A stretch of DNA of 64,000 bases from the NCBI GenBank assembly GCA_020632635.1, contig JACKFE010000001.1, forward strand, positions 434,001-498,000, in the 5' to 3' direction. Below the pieces are notes generated by a model that had not been told where the DNA came from, ran no database searches, and was given only the letters and a program-made list of their open reading frames with translations. Positions within the stretch are counted from its first letter, which is position 1. Every line of letters begins with the position of its first letter. The position numbers were made by a program, and so were the translations under genes. This DNA is from Nitrospiraceae bacterium (lineage in GTDB: Bacteria; Nitrospirota; Nitrospiria; Nitrospirales; UBA8639). Below, piece by piece: positions 44,586 to 53,629 of the stretch.

Positions 44586-46286
44586 TCAGGATTCTGATTC
44601 CTGCTCTTTCGCCTGAACCGCCCGACCTAAGCTTTGGTCAAGATTTCCCTGTGAACTGTTAAATTCGGAAACCTCTCCTTGCTCCAAATCCTTCAAATGT
44701 TCCCAAAGACTCAAGGCAATTTTTCGATCTTCACAATCCACTTTTACGATTTTGGCAGCTATTTCTTGTCCAACGGTAAATTTCTCTTCCAATCGGTCCT
44801 GAACATCCGGACCAATTTCACTCACATGAATGAGACCCTCTACTCCACCTTCTAATTCAACGAATACTCCAAAATCAGCAATTTTAGAGATATGCCCTGT
44901 GGCCGTTTCCCCTACATGATACCGTTGAGGGATCTCGGAAGACCAAGGATCGGAAACCAATTGCTTATAACCCAAGGATAAGCGTTCTTTATCCTTATCA
45001 ATCTTCAAAATCACAGCCTTCACCAATTGCCCTTTTTTAAACAACTCGGAAGGATGTTTGATATGCTTGGTCCAGGACATATCGGAAATATGAATTAACC
45101 CGTCAACACCCTCATCTAACCCTACGAAGGCGCCAAAATCCGTCACACTTTTGACCTTGCCTTCAATCTGAGTTCCTTCGGGATATCGCTCTTCGATTAA
45201 ATCCCATGGGTTAGGAGCCGTTTGTTTCATCCCCAGCGAAATCTTTCGACTTTGCTGATCCACATGCAACACTTGGGCTTCAATCGCATCCCCCACCGAA
45301 ACGACTTTTGACGGATGCCGGACCTCATGAGTCCAGGACATTTCCGAAACATGGACCAACCCTTCCACTCCGGGCTCTAATTCGACAAAAGCCCCGTAAT
45401 CCGTCAGGCTTACAACTTTTCCTTTAACCCGACTTCCTTCAGGATATTTACTTTCAACTTTTGTCCAGGGATCTGGAGTCTTTTGTTTCACCCCGAGGGA
45501 AATCCGTCCCGTTTCACGATCATATTTCAGCACCAGCACCTCAACTCTGTCTCCGATTGAAAACATGTCAGAGGGATGCCCGACCCGGCCCCAGGAGATA
45601 TCGGTAATATGCAAAAGGCCATCGATACCACCCAGATCCAAGAACGCTCCGTAATCGGTAATATTTTTGACTGTGCCTTCAATCAATTGGCCTTCGGTCA
45701 AGGTTGAGAGAGTTGATTGACGACGTTTATCTCGCGTTTCTTCCAATAGTGCCCGCCTCGACACCACCACATTTCCACGCCGATGGTTAATTTTAATGAT
45801 TTTAAAATTAAACGTTTTCCCGACTAACCCATCTAAATCTCTGACCGGGGTCAAATCTATTTGAGATCCAGGCAAAAATGCTTTAACTCCAATATCCACA
45901 ATCATCCCGCCCTTAATCCGGGAAATGACTTTTCCTTGCACCTGCTTTTCTTCATGATGAGCAACCTCCAAGTCCTCCCAGACTTTCATCTTGTCTGCTT
46001 TTTCCTTGGAAAGAAGCAAATTCCCATCGGAATCTTCGCACTGCTCAATGTAGACCTGAATGGGATCATTCACCTTTAACTGTTCAAGTTCCTCAGAAGA
46101 AAATTGGTCAGCCGGAATCATCCCCTCGGATTTGTATCCAATATCAACAACTACGCGATCGCGTTGGATATCAATGACTCTGCCCTCAGTGATTGTCCCC
46201 TCTTCGATATTTTTAAACGTTTCGTCATACAGAGCGGCCAGAGTTTCCCGGTCCATGGTTTCAATTTGTTGTGAAAGGGTGTTCAT
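44586..46286 (-). CDS. rpsA: 30S ribosomal protein S1
   Basis: A 566-residue protein with six S1/OB domains in tandem (spaced about 85 residues, starting near residues 30, 115, 200, 285, 372 and 457). The four central ones show the V..ITDYGAFV.L..G..GL.H.S.MSW pattern. S1 recruits mRNA to the 30S subunit. ATG 46286 is preferred (GGAGGT 12 nt upstream); the frame remains open 23 codons further without a signal, and the Met at residue 11 is an alternative. It follows plsC in a cmk-plsC-rpsA arrangement. Confidence 0.95.
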   Translation of the reverse strand: MNTLSQQIETMDRETLAALYDETFKNIEEGTITEGRVIDIQRDRVVVDIGYKSEGMIPADQFSSEELEQLKVNDPIQVYIEQCEDSDGNLLLSKEKADKMKVWEDLEVAHHEEKQVQGKVISRIKGGMIVDIGVKAFLPGSQIDLTPVRDLDGLVGKTFNFKIIKINHRRGNVVVSRRALLEETRDKRRQSTLSTLTEGQLIEGTVKNITDYGAFLDLGGIDGLLHITDISWGRVGHPSDMFSIGDRVEVLVLKYDRETGRISLGVKQKTPDPWTKVESKYPEGSRVKGKVVSLTDYGAFVELEPGVEGLVHVSEMSWTHEVRHPSKVVSVGDAIEAQVLHVDQQSRKISLGMKQTAPNPWDLIEERYPEGTQIEGKVKSVTDFGAFVGLDEGVDGLIHISDMSWTKHIKHPSELFKKGQLVKAVILKIDKDKERLSLGYKQLVSDPWSSEIPQRYHVGETATGHISKIADFGVFVELEGGVEGLIHVSEIGPDVQDRLEEKFTVGQEIAAKIVKVDCEDRKIALSLWEHLKDLEQGEVSEFNSSQGNLDQSLGRAVQAKEQESES

Positions 46287-46399
46287 CCGACTTTGATACC
46301 TCCAACGGAACTTCGCAGTGTAAGGGTGAATAATAACGTGAGAGTTTTTGAGCAATCCTCTCCCGATAAATTGGACTTCAGTCTATCTGTTTATGACCG

Positions 46400-47038
46400 T
46401 TAATTCCCATTCTGACGATTAATCTGTGATTCAAGTTGAGCAATTTGCTCCATCACTGATTGGCTCACCAATTCATAAAATTCTTTTGGCCTCCGCTCAT
46501 TCTGCACATTGGAAAAATTAAGTGGTTTCCCAAATATGACAGCAACAGGGACAAGCCTGGGCCATTTAGCCCCCGGCGGTAGAACTGTAAAGGTACCAGA
46601 AATAAACACAGGAATCACCTGGCATTGAGACTCAGCAACCAAATAGCCTATTCCTGGCCTTCCAGGCTGAAGGAATCCGTCTTCAGTTCGACTGCCCTCA
46701 GGAAAAATAACTACTGGGTTTCCCTTATTCAGTAGTGCAAGAGCCTCCCCAAACGCTTTTCGATCAAGCCGATGGGTTTTCAGGGGAATCCAACCCAAGC
46801 GCTGTAAGGCCCAATTGAAAAATGCATTGGGAAATAAATTGGACCTCCCTAAAAAAAAAACTCTTCTCCAAATCGCACATCCCAAGACCGGAATATCACT
46901 GTAACTGGCATGATTAGCGGCTACAATGATTCCCCCGGTGCGCGGGAAATTTTCTCCTCCATATACCCGCAATCGCAGGAAAACTCGGAAGAACCCATTA
47001 AACATCACCCAGAGAAAACCATAAAGCAATCCGGTCAC
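46400..47038 (-). CDS. plsC: 1-acyl-sn-glycerol-3-phosphate acyltransferase
   Basis: A 212-residue membrane-associated enzyme making phosphatidic acid. The catalytic NHxxxxD is NHASYSD (residues 42-48) and the phosphate-binding FPEGSRT is near residue 115. An N-terminal hydrophobic segment (about 1-22) anchors it. It overlaps cmk by 4 nt (ATGA). Confidence 0.93.
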   Translation of the reverse strand: MTGLLYGFLWVMFNGFFRVFLRLRVYGGENFPRTGGIIVAANHASYSDIPVLGCAIWRRVFFLGRSNLFPNAFFNWALQRLGWIPLKTHRLDRKAFGEALALLNKGNPVVIFPEGSRTEDGFLQPGRPGIGYLVAESQCQVIPVFISGTFTVLPPGAKWPRLVPVAVIFGKPLNFSNVQNERRPKEFYELVSQSVMEQIAQLESQINRQNGN

Positions 47039-47763
47039 AGGCGATCCGCAATCACTTTCATCATCTGTTCCAACACTTGTGGGGCCGATTCATGAGAAGT
47101 ATCAACCAAAATGGCTTCTTTGGCGGGACACAGAGGATCGATGGCTCGTGTCCTATCCCTTATATCCCTAGCAGCCATTTGCTCCCGGACCATATCTAGA
47201 CTCTGTGATTGCCCCCTTTGGCTTAATTCCATATGCCGACGTTCAGCCCGCACGGATAAATCAGCATCAAGAAAAAATTTCAGGTCAGCTTGGGGAAAAA
47301 CACGTGTGCCCATATCTCTCCCCTCCGCAACCACTCCCCGAGCCTCCGCAAACCTTCGTTGAATAGGCAACAACCAAGCCCGCACCTGAGGTATGGCAGC
47401 AATACTTGAAGCCAATTGGCTGATTTCCGGGGTTCGCAAAACTCTCGGTTCAATCATCTGCCCATCAATCTGAATAGAGACTTGCTCACCATGGGGTAAT
47501 AAGACTATTTCGGTCTTGGATAAAAGTGTCGCTAGACGAATAGAATCCTGTGGATCGGCCTGTTGTTGTTGAATTTTCCAAGCTAAAGCTCGATATAAGG
47601 CTCCGGTATCTAAATAAACATACCCCAATCGTTTGGCCAACCCCTGGGAAACGGTGCTTTTCCCAACCCCTGCCGGACCATCAATGGTAATCAATAAGCG
47701 ACGTGATACGTTCACATTCCGCTCATTTTTTTTCGTAATATCAACCTCATCTAAGGGCTTCAT
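47035..47763 (-). CDS. cmk: Cytidylate kinase
   Basis: A 242-residue CMP/dCMP kinase. The P-loop GPAGVGKST is at about residues 29-37, followed by YLDTGALYRALAWK and the AEGRDMGTRVFPQADLKFFL segment. About 18 extra N-terminal residues precede the core; a start closer to it is possible, but the current ATG overlaps the aroA stop by one base, favouring coupled translation. Confidence 0.95.
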   Translation of the reverse strand: MKPLDEVDITKKNERNVNVSRRLLITIDGPAGVGKSTVSQGLAKRLGYVYLDTGALYRALAWKIQQQQADPQDSIRLATLLSKTEIVLLPHGEQVSIQIDGQMIEPRVLRTPEISQLASSIAAIPQVRAWLLPIQRRFAEARGVVAEGRDMGTRVFPQADLKFFLDADLSVRAERRHMELSQRGQSQSLDMVREQMAARDIRDRTRAIDPLCPAKEAILVDTSHESAPQVLEQMMKVIADRL

Positions 47764-49070
47764 TATAGACTTGACCTAGAACTTGTCAATAAATCCAACA
47801 GTTTACTGTGAAAACTCGGGAAAGACGTTTCGATACAATCCACATCATCCACGCATACCGAGTCTTTGGCAGCCAAGCCGGCAACAGCCAAAGACATCGC
47901 CACCCGATGGTCTCCATAACTTTGGCAGGATGCCCCATGAAGGGTTGATTGCCCCTGAATAATTAACCCGTCCTGGGTTTCTTCAATGACCACCCCCAAC
48001 CGCTTCAGCTCAGTCGCCATGGCTTTAATCCGATCGGTTTCCTTCACCCTCAATTCCTGTGCACCACTGATGCGGGTCTCCCCTTGGGCAAAAGCCGCGG
48101 CTACACAGAGAATGGGGAATTCGTCGATCGTTTTGGGAACCATTTCAGCCCCAATCGCAATTCCCTTTAAATCCGCAGACCGTATGAGCAGATCTCCCAC
48201 AGGTTCTCCAGATTGATTCCTTGTGTTTAACAAGGAAATATCAGCCCCCATTTTCAGCAAAACATCTAAGATGCCCGTTCGTTCCGGATTAAGCCCAACA
48301 TTCGGGATCAACACTTCTGAACCAGGAACAATCGTAGCCGCCACCATAAAAAATGCCGCAGCCGAAATATCTCCCGGAACATCAATCGGTTTCCCTTGAA
48401 ACGACTGTCGACCTTGTACCTCAACACACAGACCATGTTCCTGAGCAGGAATGCCCAGATAGGTAAACATTCGTTCGGTATGATCACGGGATTTTTGAGG
48501 TTCCGCAACGCTCGTGGTCCCGTCCGCAAATAAGCCTGCGAATAAAACACATGATTTAATTTGCGCACTGGCCACGGGAGATTCATACGTTATCGGGCTC
48601 AACCCTCTCCCCTGAATGGCTAATGGCGCCAAATCCCCCCCTTTTCGTCCGGAAATATGTGCCCCCATGAGCTTCAAGGGATTCACAATTCTTGCCATGG
48701 GGCGGCTGCGAAGAGAGCCGTCTCCGGTCAAGACGGAGAAGAAGCCTTGTCCCGCCAAGACACCAGCCAACAATCGCAATCCGGTTCCCGAGTTTCCACA
48801 ATCCAGAACATTTGCCGGTTCCGATAAACCCCACAAACCTTTCCCAAACACATCCAAACCTTCCGAAACCTCACGAATTTCTACTCCAAGTTGGCGAATG
48901 GCACGAAGGGTGTTTAAACAATCCTCCCCTTCGCAATATCCAGTAATTCGACTAGGCCCATCTGCCAATGCACTCAAAATCAAGGCTCTATGTGTAATGG
49001 ATTTATCACCTGGAACGATGACCCGTCCCTTAAGAGGAGTGGAGGTTGGAGCAATCGAAAAAGACCTCAT
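47763..49070 (-). CDS. aroA: 3-phosphoshikimate 1-carboxyvinyltransferase (EPSP synthase)
   Basis: A 435-residue enzyme joining shikimate-3-phosphate and PEP in the pathway to chorismate. It has PGDKSITHRALILSALADG near residue 19, the GNSGTGLRLLAGVLAG signature near 92, and RVKETDRIKAMATEL near 345. The sequence around the first PEP-binding Lys and the NSGTGLR motif resembles class II enzymes. It overlaps tyrA by 4 nt and cmk by 1 nt. Confidence 0.96.
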   Translation of the reverse strand: MRSFSIAPTSTPLKGRVIVPGDKSITHRALILSALADGPSRITGYCEGEDCLNTLRAIRQLGVEIREVSEGLDVFGKGLWGLSEPANVLDCGNSGTGLRLLAGVLAGQGFFSVLTGDGSLRSRPMARIVNPLKLMGAHISGRKGGDLAPLAIQGRGLSPITYESPVASAQIKSCVLFAGLFADGTTSVAEPQKSRDHTERMFTYLGIPAQEHGLCVEVQGRQSFQGKPIDVPGDISAAAFFMVAATIVPGSEVLIPNVGLNPERTGILDVLLKMGADISLLNTRNQSGEPVGDLLIRSADLKGIAIGAEMVPKTIDEFPILCVAAAFAQGETRISGAQELRVKETDRIKAMATELKRLGVVIEETQDGLIIQGQSTLHGASCQSYGDHRVAMSLAVAGLAAKDSVCVDDVDCIETSFPSFHSKLLDLLTSSRSSL

Positions 49071-49984
49071 TGTAACCGCTCTCGAATAACCTTTGATTCT
49101 TCCAATAATTGATAAAGCTTTGGCGCATCTTCTTGTTCAAGAATTTCCTGAAATTTCTGAAGATATCCAATATAACGATCGATCATTTGCAACAGATTGC
49201 CACGGTTCGCCAGACAAATGTCCCGCCACATCTCTGGAGAACTAGCCGCAATTCGAGTGGTATCTCGCAACCCCCCGCCGGAAAATGATAACAGATCAAG
49301 CGAATCGACGGTCCTGCTCTCTTCCAAATCTTTGAGCGTATGGATCAGGGAAAAGGCTGCCACGTGGGGCAAATGACTCACGGCTCCCAGTACCCAATCA
49401 TGATCATGCGGGTCCATCGAGATAACGACCGATCCTGCGGCTTCCCATAAGTCACAGATGGTATTCAACGCTCCAGAGTCAGTACGGGAAGTAGGCGTGA
49501 CGATACACCGAGCTCCTCTGAATAGCTTAGACTCCGCATAGGCCACGCCAGACTTTTCTTTTCCGGCAATCGGATGAGCCCCAACAAAATGGACGGAAGA
49601 TGGCAATTGAGATTCCATCTCTAACACCAATGCCCCTTTCACACTTCCTACATCACTGACAATCGTGTTCGGGCGAAGACACGATCCCCAGTGCTTGATA
49701 TGGGATACGTAGGTATCCACCGGAGTGGCTAACATAACGCAGTCGGACTCGGCCACCACCTCCCTTGGATCCGACGAAAACGCATCAATAGCTCCCATTT
49801 CAACAGCTAGCTTCAAGTTGCCCGGATTGCGCCCAATTCCTACAACGGTTTTTGCCAAACCCTGCTCTTTCAGAACGAGTCCTAGAGACCCGCCGAGTAA
49901 CCCTACCCCAACAATGGTCACCTGCTGGAAAAGTGGAGAAGGAAAGGAAGAAGTCATGACGGATTGAGCCAATTCACCATACAT
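49067..49984 (-). CDS. tyrA: Prephenate dehydrogenase
   Basis: A 305-residue NAD(P)-dependent enzyme for tyrosine synthesis. The Rossmann motif GVGLLGGSLG is near residue 26. Further landmarks are the VGAHPIAGKEKSGV active-site His segment and SHLPHVAAFSLIH. There is no ACT domain, so feedback control would have to come from elsewhere. Start Met1 or Met10 cannot be separated by ribosome binding sites. Confidence 0.94.
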   Translation of the reverse strand: MYGELAQSVMTSSFPSPLFQQVTIVGVGLLGGSLGLVLKEQGLAKTVVGIGRNPGNLKLAVEMGAIDAFSSDPREVVAESDCVMLATPVDTYVSHIKHWGSCLRPNTIVSDVGSVKGALVLEMESQLPSSVHFVGAHPIAGKEKSGVAYAESKLFRGARCIVTPTSRTDSGALNTICDLWEAAGSVVISMDPHDHDWVLGAVSHLPHVAAFSLIHTLKDLEESRTVDSLDLLSFSGGGLRDTTRIAASSPEMWRDICLANRGNLLQMIDRYIGYLQKFQEILEQEDAPKLYQLLEESKVIRERLQ

Positions 49985-49992
49985 CGCGAGAT

Positions 49993-51006
49993 CTACAGAT
50001 CCCGCCCTACGGCACGAGCCACCTTTTGAAGATCACACATAAGGTCATGGAATCGGCTCGGCTTTAGGGACTCTTCTCCATCACAAAGAGCACACTCCGG
50101 ATTGGAATGCACCTCAATTAATAACCCGTCAGCCCCTGCGGCCACAGCCGCTTTGGCCATCGGGGCAACCAAATTCCACTTACCAGTCGCATGACTTGGA
50201 TCCACGATGACTGGCAAATGAGTCAATTCTTTTAAGGCTGGAATGGCCGTGAGGTCCAAGGTATTTCGGTATTGGGACTCAAAGGTCCGAATCCCACGTT
50301 CACACAACATCACATTCCGATTGCCACGCGACATAATATATTCGGCCGACAATAAGAATTCTTTGATCGTCGCAGAAAGCCCCCGCTTCAAGAGGACAGG
50401 TTTATCATATGCCCCAACCTCCTTAAGCAATTCAAAGTTTTGCATGTTGCGGGCGCCAATTTGAATCACATCGGCATGTTCTAAAAAGTACCCTACGTCT
50501 CGGGCATCCAAAATTTCACTTACCACAGGCAATCCGGTTTCTTTTCTGGCCGCCGCCAAAAATTCTAATCCTTCTTGACCCAGCCCCTGAAACGAATAGG
50601 GTGAGGTCCTGGGTTTATAGGCACCACCCCGTAAAATCCTGGCTCCCGATTGAGCAACCGATTTGGCAATACCAACAGTGATTTCCAGTTTTTCCACGGC
50701 ACAAGGCCCGGCCATCACCACCACTCGGTCGCCTCCAACAGAAACACCACCCACATCAATGACCGAATCCTGCTTCTGAAATTCACGACTCACAATTTTC
50801 CAAGGAGCTAAAATCGGCGTCACACTTTCCACGCCGGGAAACACGCTGAGGGGCTGCCCCTGGAGAACCCGTTCATCTCCAATGACTCCCACCACAATCC
50901 GTTCCTCCCCTTTGGTCACTTGAGACTTCAAACCCAGTGATCTGAGGCGATCCACCACATGCTCAATATCCTGTTCCGAAGCGTCGGGTTTGAACACAAT
51001 GATCAT
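49993..51006 (-). CDS. aroF: 3-deoxy-7-phosphoheptulonate synthase, class I-beta
   Basis: A 337-residue DAHP synthase, the entry enzyme of the shikimate pathway. An N-terminal ferredoxin-like regulatory domain (about 1-70) precedes the barrel with MAGPCAVEK, ILRGGAYKPRTSPYSFQGLG, KRGLSATIKEFLLSAEYI and the metal-binding DPSHATGKWNLV motif. The N-terminal domain in this subgroup mediates feedback inhibition. It starts 17 nt after hisC. Confidence 0.95.
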   Translation of the reverse strand: MIIVFKPDASEQDIEHVVDRLRSLGLKSQVTKGEERIVVGVIGDERVLQGQPLSVFPGVESVTPILAPWKIVSREFQKQDSVIDVGGVSVGGDRVVVMAGPCAVEKLEITVGIAKSVAQSGARILRGGAYKPRTSPYSFQGLGQEGLEFLAAARKETGLPVVSEILDARDVGYFLEHADVIQIGARNMQNFELLKEVGAYDKPVLLKRGLSATIKEFLLSAEYIMSRGNRNVMLCERGIRTFESQYRNTLDLTAIPALKELTHLPVIVDPSHATGKWNLVAPMAKAAVAAGADGLLIEVHSNPECALCDGEESLKPSRFHDLMCDLQKVARAVGRDL

Positions 51007-51023
51007 ATGAATCTCAGGGGAAA

Positions 51024-52118
51024 TTACTGAACGGAAGTTAAGACCGCCAGAACCATTTTCAGAGCATCCAGAAAGCGGTGGTTTTCGGTGGGCTGTCCGA
51101 TTGTCACGCGAACCATAGAACCACGAATATGGCGGACAATAACCCCTTCCTTCAGCAGGGCATCATAGACGCGCTTCCCATCCATGCCCACGTCAAAATA
51201 GAGAAAGTTGGCCTGACTGGGAATACACGAAAGTCCTAGATTTTTCAATCCTTCTTCCAAAAAGGTCATTTCGGCTTCATTCATCCCTCGACTTTTCGCC
51301 ACATGTTCGTCATCAGAAAGCGCTGCCCGTGCCGCTTCCTGTGCCAAGCTATTCACATTAAACGGTGGACGTACCCGATTGACATAGCCAGAAATTTCAG
51401 GTGTGGTGATCCCATAGCCCACTCTCAACCCTGCTAATCCAAAAATTTTTGAAAACGTGCGGAGAACCACGCAGGGTCTTCCCTCTCGAACATATCGAAG
51501 GCTATCGGGATAGTCAGGATCACGCACATATTCATAATACGCTTCATCCAAGACCACCACGACATGATCGGGTAATTGCGAAAGCGCCCGATCAAGAGCC
51601 TGTGCCGTCACCATGGTCCCAGTCGGATTGTTGGGATTACAAATAAACAAAAGGCGAGTCCGGTCCGTCACCGCCTTCACCATAGCATCCAAGTCATGGG
51701 TCCAATTGACTAGAGGCACTTCCACTGGAACGGCATGACCACCCAAGACCGCAAGACGGTACATCACAAATGTCAGATCGGCCATGACGGCCTCTTCACC
51801 TGGAGACAAAAATGCTTTTACCAGTAGACTGATGATTTCATCCGACCCGTTTCCTACCAACACCTGATCGGGAGCCACCTTTAAACGATCAGCCAAATCC
51901 TGCCGAAGGTAGTGCGCGCCTCCATCGGGATACCGATGCAAGGATGACGATGCCCCTTCCAACACTTGCAAGGCTTTCGGAGAGGGGCCCCAGGGGTTCT
52001 CATTGGAGGCGAGTTTAATCGCATGACTCACCCCCAGTTCCCGCTCCAATTCACTTAATGGTTTGCCAGGGGAATACGGTGTCAATGAAGCAATCACCGG
52101 ATGAACGCGCAAGGGCAT
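51024..52118 (-). CDS. hisC: Histidinol-phosphate / aromatic amino acid aminotransferase
   Basis: A 364-residue class I PLP aminotransferase. The PLP Lys is K224 in TFSKIFGLAGLRVGYG, with NPNNPTGT and LDEAYYEYV upstream. The sequence is HisC-like. Its place between pheA and aroF suggests it may also, or mainly, transaminate prephenate or phenylpyruvate and hydroxyphenylpyruvate. Sequence alone does not separate these roles. Confidence 0.9.
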   Translation of the reverse strand: MPLRVHPVIASLTPYSPGKPLSELERELGVSHAIKLASNENPWGPSPKALQVLEGASSSLHRYPDGGAHYLRQDLADRLKVAPDQVLVGNGSDEIISLLVKAFLSPGEEAVMADLTFVMYRLAVLGGHAVPVEVPLVNWTHDLDAMVKAVTDRTRLLFICNPNNPTGTMVTAQALDRALSQLPDHVVVVLDEAYYEYVRDPDYPDSLRYVREGRPCVVLRTFSKIFGLAGLRVGYGITTPEISGYVNRVRPPFNVNSLAQEAARAALSDDEHVAKSRGMNEAEMTFLEEGLKNLGLSCIPSQANFLYFDVGMDGKRVYDALLKEGVIVRHIRGSMVRVTIGQPTENHRFLDALKMVLAVLTSVQ

Positions 52119-52249
52119 AGAACAAGCTTTCCTTTTTTAAATGATTTGATTATTTGAGCTCGACGGTCCACACGTCAGATTTCCGGGAATCGGCCTTGAT
52201 CTCTAACGAATAAGGAACACCAAGAAATTCATACTTACACCGGCATGGG

Positions 52250-53332
52250 TTATTGGTGGGCGGGATAGGACCCCAGGACTTTCAAAAACTGACATCGGAC
52301 TTTCACTTCTTCCAACGCTTTTTTCACCCGATCGTCATCTTGATGACCTTCCAAATCCATAAAGAATAAATATTCCCACACTTTCTTCCGCGTAGGCCGT
52401 GATTCAATTTTCGTCATATTGATCCCAAAAGACGAAAACGGCCTGATTAAATCATACAAAGCCCCCACGCGGTCCTTGGCAGAAACAATAATGGATGTTT
52501 TATCTCGGCCTGTCCGTTCGGCCCCTTTCTGGGAAAGAACCAGAAAGCGGGTAAAATTATTGACATTATCTTCAATCCGGGCACGAAGGATGGTCAACCC
52601 ATACAATTGAGCAGCCAATTCTGAGGCGATGGCTCCCGCCGAATGATCATGAACACATCGTTCGGCCGCGCGAGCGGTACTCGGCTCTTCAGCAATCGGC
52701 ACAGCCGGCAGATTCGTCTCCAGCCAATTCCGACATTGCGCAATGGCATGCGGATGGGAATAGACCACTTTCACATCCTCCAGCTTGGAAGCCTTCGAAA
52801 GAACGTGATGAGAGATTTCCATCATCACCTCTCCGTAAATCAGCAAAGGAGAGTCCACAAATAAATCCAACGTATGATTTACGACACCTTCCGTGGAATT
52901 TTCAATTGGCACTACCCCAAACCGCATCCGTCCCCGTTCCACTTCGTCAAAGACATCCTTAATACTATTAACGGGAATATATTCCGCAGACTCCCCGAAT
53001 TTTCGCATGGCCGCCAAATGGGTAAACGTGGCTGGAGGACCGAGGTACGCAATTGTTTGAGTTCCCTCAAGTGAAAGCGAGGCGGACATGATCTCCCGAT
53101 AAACCGGGCGAATCGCTTCACTGGGAAACGGTCCAGGATTCTGCCGCATCAGGCGTTCGACAATCGCCACTTCCCGCCCTGGGGTATGGAGATGGGCCGA
53201 GGCATCCTGTTGTCTTTTAAGATGGCCGATTTGAATGACATACTGGGATCGTTCGTTCAATAGCTTCAAAATCTCGTCGTCCAAACGATCAATGTTGTCC
53301 CGGCATGTCGGGATATCTTGAGGCAGATCCAT
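52250..53332 (-). CDS. pheA: Bifunctional chorismate mutase/prephenate dehydratase
   Basis: A 360-residue enzyme of phenylalanine synthesis. An AroQ-type chorismate mutase occupies residues 1-90 (NIDRLDDEILKLLNERSQYV). The prephenate dehydratase (about 93-275) shows AYLGPPATFTHLAAM, GVVPIENSTEGVVN and the NNFTRFLVLS motif. A C-terminal ACT domain (about 283-355) with SRPTRKKVWEYLFF would bind phenylalanine. It is the first gene of the 11-gene minus-strand run. Confidence 0.95.
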   Translation of the reverse strand: MDLPQDIPTCRDNIDRLDDEILKLLNERSQYVIQIGHLKRQQDASAHLHTPGREVAIVERLMRQNPGPFPSEAIRPVYREIMSASLSLEGTQTIAYLGPPATFTHLAAMRKFGESAEYIPVNSIKDVFDEVERGRMRFGVVPIENSTEGVVNHTLDLFVDSPLLIYGEVMMEISHHVLSKASKLEDVKVVYSHPHAIAQCRNWLETNLPAVPIAEEPSTARAAERCVHDHSAGAIASELAAQLYGLTILRARIEDNVNNFTRFLVLSQKGAERTGRDKTSIIVSAKDRVGALYDLIRPFSSFGINMTKIESRPTRKKVWEYLFFMDLEGHQDDDRVKKALEEVKVRCQFLKVLGSYPAHQ

Positions 53333-53629
53333 ATTCTATACCTGTTCCAAAGTAGAATGGGTGAACCGTAAAATCGAGCATACAAAGATTACAAGGCTGT
53401 GGCAAGCAAAGCCAAGCTAGCCTTCCCGATCATCCACCCGTTCCTGCAAAAAATGCGGGATTCCCAATGGCCATTTCCGTACGATTATTCTGACAAAAAC
53501 AGCCCCGTTGGCACCATCAGATTTTTCCAATTCCAATCTTGACTTAAATGCCTACGTCTTCCATATTCAAAAAGAAGAGCGGTTGCGCCCCTTCATACCA
53601 AGGGTTTCCCGCAATGCTTTCGTGGAATC
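53333..53629. other. Divergent intergenic region pheA / cytochrome-porin A
   Basis: A 297-nt gap. It contains an interrupted inverted repeat around 53394-53421 (GGCT-TGGC-loop-GCCA-AGCC) and, on the plus strand, a good promoter candidate at 53539-53567. No gene is supported. Frames on the plus strand here run into the start of the porin gene in another frame. Confidence 0.5.
53539..53567 (+). promoter_or_regulatory. Candidate sigma-70 promoter of module A
   Basis: TTGACT (53539-53544), a 17-nt spacer and CATATT (53562-53567). Transcription would begin near 53574, leaving a leader of about 55 nt before the GTG start of the porin. Confidence 0.5.
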
